Source of the DNA: Thiomicrospira microaerophila
Lineage (GTDB): Bacteria > Pseudomonadota > Gammaproteobacteria > Thiomicrospirales > Thiomicrospiraceae
DNA length: 64,000 bases
NCBI RefSeq assembly: GCF_000934765.1
Contig: NZ_JYNN01000014.1
Coordinates: 16,466 to 80,465, forward strand
Direction: 5' to 3'
Shown here: positions 27,645-33,729 of the stretch, piece by piece
How the letters are laid out: each line of letters starts with the position of its first letter
Position numbering within the stretch: the first letter of the stretch is position 1
Notes under the pieces: model-generated
What the model was told of the DNA's origin: nothing
The model's input: the letters and a program-made list of their open reading frames with translations, nothing else
Databases searched by the model: none
Translations under genes and position numbers: made by a program

Positions 27645-27684
27645 TATAGTAACATTATCAACGAAGTTTTTATCCAGATTTTTA

Positions 27685-27825
27685 TCAGCTCCAACATAAA
27701 ACACCCAAATAGCTTTGCACCATCGCACTATTGACGGCTTGGCGCACCTGCCCACGCGCTTGGCTAATAATCTATGCAATGCCTCGAACCAGTCGATCAA
27801 GAGGCACGAATTCTTCGGCTGTCAT
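27685..27825 (-). pseudogene. DUF1016 N-terminal remnant
   Basis: Starting at ATG 27825, overlapping the hsdM stop as ATGA, the frame reads MTAEEFVPLDRLVRGIA, a TAG stop, then IISQARGQVRQAVNSAMVQS. The second segment is the hallmark N-terminal helix of DUF1016 proteins (AR-QV-AVN-AMV-SYW). A stop follows about ten residues later, and nothing of the nuclease domain remains. It is a different subgroup from the intact DUF1016 gene at 26069. Confidence 0.75.
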
Positions 27826-30235
27826 ACCCGCAACCCCATCGCTTTGAGGTGTTCGGCGACTTTGGCACTCAAGGCGTTTACCTTGTCTTCAATCTGCGGC
27901 AAGGGTTCGGCATAACGTTCTTCCAATTCTTTTACCCGATTGGCGAGTTGTTGGGTGACGCGTTCGATTTCAGCGATGATATTGCTTTCAAGTGTTGCCA
28001 GCCATTTGTCTTGAGTCACCAATTGTTTAACCTCCGCTTCCACCAGGCCTGCATATTGCGCCAACACCGCCTTATCCAGCGTTTCTTGGCTGTCTTTGAG
28101 TGTTTTTTTGGCTTTAGCTTCGTCTTCATACAAACGGCTAGCTTGTTTGAGTAGCGCGATTTCTTCGGCATCAGTGGCGTGTTTTAACCGCGCCGTGACG
28201 CTGGCTTTAGTCACCTTGTCCTTGTCGTTCATCGCGTCGTTTAATAGTCCCTCTTCGCCGCTGTGTTCTTCAACCAGCGTTTCGAGTTGCTGACTGATCG
28301 CATCGAGTTCGGTTTGCTGTTGGTCGATTTGCGCTTGTTGTTCGGCAAAATATCGCGCCACCACCAGGCCTGGTGGAATCAACTCGGCTTTGTATTTGGC
28401 TTTGCCGATGATTAAATCCGGCGTTTCTTTGAGTTTTTCGCCTTTGGCGACCACCAATTCCCGCAAGCGATTGCCCGCCGCCCAGCCGTCTTGCACCAGC
28501 ACGTACACATCGTCTTGCATCACCTCTGCCCAATAGTCCATCAGGATTTGATAAATGTCGTATTTGCTGAGCAGTGGGCTGTCGGCATAGGCCGTGAGCA
28601 AGGCTTCGGAAAGTTCAAAAATCCGCGTTTTCGGGCTGTCGCCGATTTGTATTTGGCTTAGCGGTGCGCTGTCTGCCCAAGCTTTGAAGGGCAACAGACT
28701 TTTGTCCGCAAAGGCGATAAATTCCGGATGCGCCAGAATGGTGGCTTTAACGTGATTCGCTTCGACCAAACCTTCGCTGTAACCCGGCCTGGTGGCTTGA
28801 AACAAACTTTGGCGCAGGGTTGGGAACACTTGCCAGTATTTATCCAGCGCATCAATGTCCGCATTCGGGATGCCGCCTTGTAAATGCGCGGTTAAGTCGT
28901 GCAGGTCTTCCGGCTCGGAGGAATCGATATAACGCGGAATATTGAGGTTGTAGTCATTGTCGGCGATTTCGGACAAGGTGACCATGCGGCTGTAGCGTGG
29001 CAGTTCGATTTGTTTATTAAACACATCGACCACTTTGTGGATGTCTTGCGCGCGCAGACGGTTTTTGTTGCCGTCTTTGATAAAGCCTTTGCTGGCATCG
29101 ATCATAAAAATGCCGCTACGGGCGTTAGCGTGTTGTTTGTCGATAACGATAATACAGGCCGGAATACCGGTGCCGTAAAACAGGTTAGCGGGCAAGCCGA
29201 TAATGCCCTTGATGTAGCCTTGTTTAATCAGGTTTTCGCGAATACGCGCTTCGGCATTGCCACGGAATAACACGCCGTGCGGCAAAATCACCGCCGCTTT
29301 GCCGGTGCTTTTTAACGATTTAAGGATATGCAGTAAAAACGCATAATCGCCATTTTTTCCGGCGGCATACCCCAAGTAAAGCGTGTAAACTCGTCATCGG
29401 TCAGATTTAAACCGCTGGTCCAGTTTTTACTGGAGAACGGCGGATTGGCCACCGCAAAATCAAAGGTTTTAAGCTGACCGTTGCCGTCTTTCCATTGCGG
29501 GTCGGCCAGTGTGTTGCCCTTCCAGATTTTGGCGGTGGCGTTGTTGTGCAGAATCATGTTCATCCGCGCTAAGGCGCTGGTGGCGTTATCCATTTCTTGA
29601 CCGTAAATGGTTAAGCCGCGCGGCGCTTCGTCGCTCACTTTTAACAACAGCGAACCCGAGCCGCAAGTCGGGTCGTACACCGTGGCATCTTGTGACGTCG
29701 CTTGGTTGATGCCGACCACTTTCGCTAAAATGCGCGACACTTCGGACGGAGTGTAGAACTGACCTTTTGATTTACCGGATTCGGTCGCAAAGTGGCGCAT
29801 TAGGTATTCGTAAGCATCGCCAAGCAAATCATCGCCATCGGCACGGTTGGAGGACAAATCCAGGCCTGCAAAAATGCCGATTAGGTTACTGAGGCGATCG
29901 ACCATGTCTTTGCCTTTGCCGAGCTTTTCTTCATCATTGAAGTCCGCCACGTCAATCACGCCTTTGAGGTCATTGGCTTCGGCTAACGCACCGATGATTT
30001 TATTCAGCTTATCGCCGATTTCTTTATCGCCTTTGAGGCGCATCATGTCGTCAAAACTGCCGCCTTCCGGCACGACAATCATGCCATACGGATCGCCCTT
30101 ATACTTGTCGGACACGTATTTCATAAACAGCAAGGTCAGCACGTAATCCTTGTACTGACTCGCATCCATGCCGCCGCGCAAGCTGTCGGCGCTCGCCCAA
30201 AGTGAAGAATAAAGTTCGGTTTTTTTAATGGCCAT
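27822..30235 (-). CDS. hsdM: Type I restriction enzyme M subunit, split by a frameshift
   Basis: Adenine methyltransferase subunit. The first part (30235 to about 29312) has the N-terminal helical domain, DPTCGSGSLLL (SAM site, near residue 195) and VANPPFSS (NPPF, near 270). The second frame (from 29375) resumes with GKNGDYAFLLHIL and continues through a specificity/coiled-coil extension to HLKAMGLRV. The break is at a run of six A on the coding strand (29358-29353). One more A would restore GMPPEKNGDYAF and a protein of about 804 residues. As given, HsdM is truncated after the catalytic motif; a sequencing error, a true mutation or phase variation are all possible. Confidence 0.9.
29353..29358 (-). 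other. Poly-A tract at the hsdM frameshift
   Basis: Six A on the coding strand in the context CCGGAAAAAATGG. The two halves of hsdM are in register if the tract has seven A. Tracts of this length can slip, but six or seven is short for a dedicated phase-variable switch. Confidence 0.8.
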
Positions 30236-30400
30236 TTAACAATCGATTCCGTAAATTCAAGGTGAAAAAGTTGATGCATGCACAACAACTGAGTAGAAAA
30301 ACAAATGGTTTCTTACGCTTTACACTGCACATTATAGCGACACTTATTAATTTTTTTTAAAATCTACTTACATCTGAATGCAATTGGAAGTGCTAGGAGC

Positions 30401-30475
30401 CAGGGCAAACGTATCTAAATAATATAAAAAATCACGCGGCGAGGCCGAAGTCCTTGGCAATCTGGTGCAGGGTTT
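30401..30475 (-). mobile_element. IS remnant: terminal repeat plus transposase C-terminus
   Basis: The right end CAGGGCAAACGTATC (30401-) matches the ends of the miniature element at 15.2 kb. Directly inside it, on the minus strand, a short frame ends LHQIAKDFGLAA-stop, in the style of a transposase C-terminus. Nothing further of the gene remains. The flank GCTAGGAGC (30392-30400) is the same as the outer part of the IS1182-type end at 63683, so this element may have inserted into such an end. Confidence 0.55.
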
Positions 30476-30532
30476 AATAATCCGAATGATATTGCATGCA
30501 AGCTTAGAGGGCGTGGCTGGAGAATTTGCACT

Positions 30533-30604
30533 CCCCCCATTATCAGCCACACGATACATTTTACCTGTTGGTTTTAAACTATTGATTCTTGTATTATTAG
30601 ACAT
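30533..30604 (-). pseudogene. Tyrosine integrase N-terminal remnant
   Basis: From ATG 30604 the minus strand reads MSNNTRINSLKPTGKMYRVADNGG, the arm-binding start of P4-type integrases (DUF4102: I-x-x-x-KP-x-x-K-x-Y-x-x-x-D-x-GG), after which similarity ends. The gap between hsdM and the small ORFs (30236-30926) contains only this fragment, the IS remnant, a hairpin and a short tandem repeat. Confidence 0.55.
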
Positions 30605-30803
30605 AGCGTATTTCGTGCTTACTACTATATTCTCCTTATCGGGTCTTGTATTACGTCCTATCAACCCGCCCATATTAAAAATAGGGCTTGGTTTTGTGTT
30701 CAATAAACGGCCATTCAACAAGCAAGCCCGCTTTATTTTAGACACAAAAAAAAGCACGATTTACGGTTGTGCAAGATACCGCTGGTGTTTTAGTAGTGCA
30801 TTT

Positions 30804-30830
30804 ATTATTCCCCAGTTTTTGGGGAATAAT
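30804..30830. terminator. Hairpin in the accessory gap
   Basis: ATTATTCCCC pairs with GGGGAATAAT around a 7-nt loop (AGTTTTT). It could terminate transcription or be an element end; there is no gene close on either side. Confidence 0.4.
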
Positions 30831-30873
30831 GCAAGCCATTATTGTTGTATAGCCTCCTATACGGTGTCATAAT

Positions 30874-30900
30874 ATTATTCATATTATTCATATTATTCAT
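30874..30900. repeat. Tandem repeat, 9 bp x 3
   Basis: Three perfect head-to-tail copies of ATTATTCAT, ending 26 bp before the first small ORF of the cluster. They lie in its probable promoter region. Confidence 0.85.
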
Positions 30901-30926
30901 ATCCTATTCTGTTTTGGGGGTGTTAG

Positions 30927-31094
30927 ATGACAACAAACCAGCGGGAAAATTCGGGCAAATACCTTTACGACCTCAGCAAAGGATTTGTTCTGGCTGGGGT
31001 TGTCGGATACTTTGCCGATAAATTGCCAGGCTTCGTATTCCTAGTTCATCTGCTTATTGCCCTTTATTTTTTTAATCGCGTTCAATTTAGATAA
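30927..31094 (+). CDS. Small membrane protein (55 aa)
   Basis: ATG 30927, preceded by GGGGGTG, opens a 55-codon frame with a polar N-terminus (MTTNQRENSGKYLYDLSKG) and two hydrophobic stretches (FVLAGVVGYFA, FVFLVHLLIALYFF). It is the first of three tightly spaced small genes on the plus strand. The protein is not identified; such small inner-membrane proteins are common in phage- or plasmid-derived DNA. Confidence 0.6.
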   Translation: MTTNQRENSGKYLYDLSKGFVLAGVVGYFADKLPGFVFLVHLLIALYFFNRVQFR

Positions 31095-31106
31095 TGAGGT
31101 TTAGTT

Positions 31107-31220
31107 ATGGAATCCCTTAGTTATTACGACTGGTTCATTATTGCGCTTGCCGTTGCCTTAACACCTGTTGTTGTTTGGCTGTACCTGATCAAGCCTAAAA
31201 ATAAACACAAACACGGTTGA
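31107..31220 (+). CDS. Small membrane protein (37 aa)
   Basis: A 37-codon frame starting 12 bp after the previous stop, with a GAGG ribosome site about 10 nt upstream. It encodes one transmembrane segment (WFIIALAVALTPVVVWLYLI) and a basic tail (KPKNKHKHG), suggesting the N-terminus faces out. Not identified. Confidence 0.5.
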   Translation: MESLSYYDWFIIALAVALTPVVVWLYLIKPKNKHKHG

Positions 31221-31224
31221 AACC

Positions 31225-31398
31225 ATGCTCGCAACCAAGGCCGATATTCAAAAAGTTAATGCCGATTTAATCACGCTTGATTCAAAACTTGATCGACTTC
31301 AATCATCGGTTGATTCAGACGCTAAAATAACCCGCTTTAGCCTATTGCTTATATTTGCCGTGCTGGTTCTGCCTTACCTCAAAACCCTGTTTGTTTAG
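31225..31398 (+). CDS. Small tail-anchored protein (57 aa)
   Basis: A 57-codon frame starting 4 bp after the previous stop. Residues 1-38 are a predicted amphipathic or coiled-coil helix (IQKVNADLITLDSKLDRLQS) and residues 39-57 a C-terminal membrane anchor (FSLLLIFAVLVLPYL). It reads like a small phage- or plasmid-type accessory protein. Its end overlaps the convergent broken gene at 31379. Confidence 0.55.
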   Translation: MLATKADIQKVNADLITLDSKLDRLQSSVDSDAKITRFSLLLIFAVLVLPYLKTLFV

Positions 31399-31674
31399 CC
31401 TTAAACAAGCGAATCGCTTCCCGCGCATAGTCATATTGGCTTGAATCCAATTCATACCGCCCCGCCCGTGTGGTGTTGCCGTATCGGGTCGTTACCACTT
31501 CGGGTAGCGTGTGAACCTTCCAGCCGCGCCCTTGCTTCCCTGATCGGTGGCATAAGTTGCGAATGCCTTTAGCGTGTCGGTCAAACTTTTTCGCGTTGCT
31601 TTGCCGTCAATGCGTAGTTGCTGGAATAGCTGGTTATCCTGATTGGCTTTCGCTTGAAGCAAGGTTTGCTTCAT
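31379..31674 (-). pseudogene. Frameshifted gene of unknown family
   Basis: The first frame (31674 to about 31530) reads MKQTLLQAKANQDNQLFQ ... TLKAFATYATD. The sense then continues in another frame as GRGWKVHTLPEVVTTRYGN ... YAREAIRLFKAKQTGF-stop at 31379. Both parts have normal codon use, so this is probably one gene broken by an indel near 31530. I do not recognise the protein; its location beside integrase debris suggests a phage or island origin. Confidence 0.5.
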
Positions 31675-31688
31675 CTTGTAATGGGGGA

Positions 31689-31895
31689 CTAGGTTTGGAT
31701 ATCACGCAAGACTAAAACAGGCACTTCTTCAAAAAAGCTTGGTGTCAATCGGTATTTATAACGCCATGATTTTAAGCCTGTGGGGGTTACAAATAAATAA
31801 AGGTCTCCCCCATCGTGTATCTTGCGTGCTTTCGGTTCGACCTTGGCCGTTATAACTGCTGCATCGGTTAATACGCGCTTAATGCCTGTTGTCAT
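31689..31895 (-). pseudogene. Tyrosine integrase N-terminal fragment (DUF4102)
   Basis: A 68-codon frame. KIHDGGDLYLFVTPTGLKSW and RYKYRL match the arm-binding domain of P4-type integrases (D-GG-LYL-V-P-G-K-WR--YR), after which the frame ends in unrelated residues. The catalytic domain is missing. It sits 200 bp from the 3' end of tRNA-Ser, the classical position for an integrase whose element entered the tRNA gene. A run of ATACCCCC motifs lies directly upstream. Confidence 0.75.
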
Positions 31896-31927
31896 AGATC
31901 ACCTCCACGGGTACTTAGTCAGATAAC

Positions 31928-31992
31928 TGGGGGTATCGTTGAGGGTATCCGATACCCCCAAACCCTTTTTATACCCCCAGTAATACCCCCTT
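31928..31992. repeat. ATACCCCC iteron cluster upstream of integrase
   Basis: Five copies of ATACCC(CC) in both orientations lie within 65 bp: two inverted (GGGGGTATC, GAGGGTATC) and three direct (GATACCCCC, ATACCCCCAG, AATACCCCC). They lie between the integrase fragment and tRNA-Ser. They could be arm-type binding sites for the integrase or an autoregulatory operator. Confidence 0.65.
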
Positions 31993-32063
31993 TGGTTTGC
32001 GCTTGCAATAGACGCATGACACCACATAAGACGCTAAGTTATTGATTTTACATTACAAGGGGC

Positions 32064-32092
32064 GTAAAAAAACCCGCTTGATACGGGTTTAA
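32064..32092 (-). terminator. Terminator of tRNA-Ser
   Basis: On the minus strand AAACCCGTATCAAGCGGGTTT is followed by T residues, 10 bp after the tRNA 3' end. A standard rho-independent terminator. Confidence 0.8.
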
Positions 32093-32101
32093 TTAGCTAT
32101 A

Positions 32102-32194
32102 TGGCGGAGACGGAGGGATTCGAACCCTCGATAGAGCTACAAACCCTATACTCCCTTAGCAGGGGAGCGCCTTCAGCCTCTCGGCCACGTCTCC
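32102..32194 (-). tRNA. tRNA-Ser (GCT)
   Basis: A 93-nt class II tRNA with a long variable arm, the T-loop sequence GGTTCGAATCC, a GCT anticodon in the loop CTGCTAA, and encoded CCA. It reads AGC/AGU codons. Its 3' half is a typical attachment site, and integrase fragments lie immediately downstream. Confidence 0.97.
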
Positions 32195-32207
32195 ATTTAG
32201 TGCGCGT

Positions 32208-32236
32208 ATATTACAATTTATTTAGGCTTATGTAAA
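32208..32236 (-). promoter_or_regulatory. Promoter of tRNA-Ser
   Basis: TTTACA (-35, 32236-32231) and TAATAT (-10, 32213-32208) are separated by 17 bp, 14 bp before the mature tRNA. Confidence 0.7.
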
Positions 32237-32265
32237 GCTTAAATATGAATATACGCGCTAAAAGT

Positions 32266-33483
32266 TTAGACCTTGTCTAACTCAAACTGCTGATGCAAGC
32301 TTTTAACCGCGGACTCCAGCTCTGACTCTTTAATGACCACTGATATTTTAATCTCAGTGGTCGCAATCATTTGAATATTGATGTTTTGGTCTGCTAAGAC
32401 TTTAAACATCCGGCTAGCGATACCGACATGTGAACGCATTCCCACACCCACTAGCGAAACCTTCGCGATACTGTCATCAAAAATAACTTCACGCGCACCT
32501 AACACTTGCGCAATGCCTTCCAAAATCTCATGCGCATGAGCACGATCACCACGCGGAACCGTAAAGGTAAAGTCGGTGGTGCCATCTTGACCTTGATTTT
32601 GGATAATCATATCAATTTCGATATTAGCATCCGCGATAGGGCCTAATAAGGCAAACGCGATCCCTGGCTTGTCCGGCACACCGCGAATTTGTAATTTTGA
32701 TTCATCACGATTAAACGCAATTCCTGAAATCAGTGGTTTTTCCATGTTGTTGTCCTCAGAAGTGATTAGTGTACCGCCGCCTTCGGTTAGCGAGGATAAA
32801 ACGCGCAACGGCACTTTATATTTGCTGGCAAACTCGACCGAACGTATCTGTAATACTTTCGCGCCTAAGCTTGCCATTTCTAGCATTTCATCAAAGGTTA
32901 TCGTATCTAAACGACGCGCCTCAGGCACTACACGCGGATCGGTTGTGTACACACCATCAACATCGGTGTAAATTTGACATTCATCGGCTTTAAGCGCGGC
33001 GGCTAAAGCCACAGCTGTGGTATCTGAACCACCACGCCCTAAGGTAGAAATATCACCATTAGCGGTGACTCCCTGAAATCCAGCCACCACCACCACTTTA
33101 CCCTGGTTAAGCTGGTCATGAATTTTATCCGCATTGATGCTATCTATACGTGCTTTGGTATGCACTTCATCTGTTTGGATGGGAATTTGCCAACCGGTAT
33201 AAGAAATCGCGCCATAGCCCTTTTCTTGCAATGCCATGCTAAGCAGTGAAATCGTTACCTGCTCGCCCGTCGTGAGCAACATATCCATTTCACGCTTTGA
33301 AGGCCGCGCTTGCATGGTTTTCGCCATTTCCGTTAAGCGATTGGTTTCGCCCGACATAGCCGACAAAACAACCACGACCTGATGACCTTCATCAACAAAT
33401 TTTGACACTTTTTTAGCTACATTTTGGATACGTTCCAACGAGCCAACCGAGGTGCCACCGTATTTTTGGACAATTAAAGCCAT
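32266..33483 (-). CDS. lysC: Aspartate kinase
   Basis: First step of the aspartate family pathway (Lys, Thr, Met, diaminopimelate). The 405-residue protein starts ALIVQKYGGTSVGS and has the conserved GFQGVTANGDISTLGRGGSD near residue 135-155. Two C-terminal ACT domains follow (ISGIAFNRDESKLQIRGVPD near 265; LVGVGMRSHVGIASRMF near 345), which usually mediate feedback inhibition by lysine and/or threonine. ATG 33483 gives this conserved start; the frame runs open upstream for 64 codons into non-coding repeat sequence. Confidence 0.95.
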   Translation of the reverse strand: MALIVQKYGGTSVGSLERIQNVAKKVSKFVDEGHQVVVVLSAMSGETNRLTEMAKTMQARPSKREMDMLLTTGEQVTISLLSMALQEKGYGAISYTGWQIPIQTDEVHTKARIDSINADKIHDQLNQGKVVVVAGFQGVTANGDISTLGRGGSDTTAVALAAALKADECQIYTDVDGVYTTDPRVVPEARRLDTITFDEMLEMASLGAKVLQIRSVEFASKYKVPLRVLSSLTEGGGTLITSEDNNMEKPLISGIAFNRDESKLQIRGVPDKPGIAFALLGPIADANIEIDMIIQNQGQDGTTDFTFTVPRGDRAHAHEILEGIAQVLGAREVIFDDSIAKVSLVGVGMRSHVGIASRMFKVLADQNINIQMIATTEIKISVVIKESELESAVKSLHQQFELDKV

Positions 33484-33535
33484 ATTATCTATGCCCTTCG
33501 TTTTTTTTATTGTTTTCACTGCCTTTATTTCATAT

Positions 33536-33699
33536 AACCCGGATATTTCATAAAGTTCACGCGCCCTCGCTTGTCTATTGATTCCCCAGCACTTTTTTCT
33601 CAGTCGGCTGTATGAATAACTACAGCGCTCCTTCGAAAAAAGCACTGGGAAACCAATATCCTGCGCGATCATCACGCGAATTTATGAAACATCCGGGTT
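33536..33699. mobile_element. Foldback element with nested inverted repeats (164 bp)
   Basis: Outer repeats AACCCGGATATTTCATAAA (33536-) and AACCCGGATGTTTCATAAA (complement of 33681-33699) are near-identical. Inside them CCCAGCACTTTTTTC faces GAAAAAAGCACTGGG, and in the centre GGCTGTA faces TACAGC. The whole unit can fold into one long hairpin. It separates alaS from lysC and encodes nothing. Pieces of its ends recur near 10955, 11617 and 51020. Confidence 0.7.
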
Positions 33700-33729
33700 T
33701 ACTGGAACCCAAGACAGCTTAAACAGAGT

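Noticed and set aside
30465..30872. A 135-codon plus-strand frame in the gap behind hsdM
   Set aside because: It runs across the IS remnant, the integrase fragment and the hairpin, has poor codon use and no ribosome site. It is antisense to recognisable debris.
31928..31992. A CRISPR array in the ATACCCCC cluster
   Set aside because: The repeats are 8-9 bp, in both orientations and without regular spacers; no cas gene is nearby. No CRISPR array was seen in the window.
32102..32130. A matching attachment-site copy of the tRNA-Ser 3' end within the window
   Set aside because: I looked for the GGATTCGAACCCTC-type sequence on the accessory side and did not find a second copy; the island's other border remains undefined.
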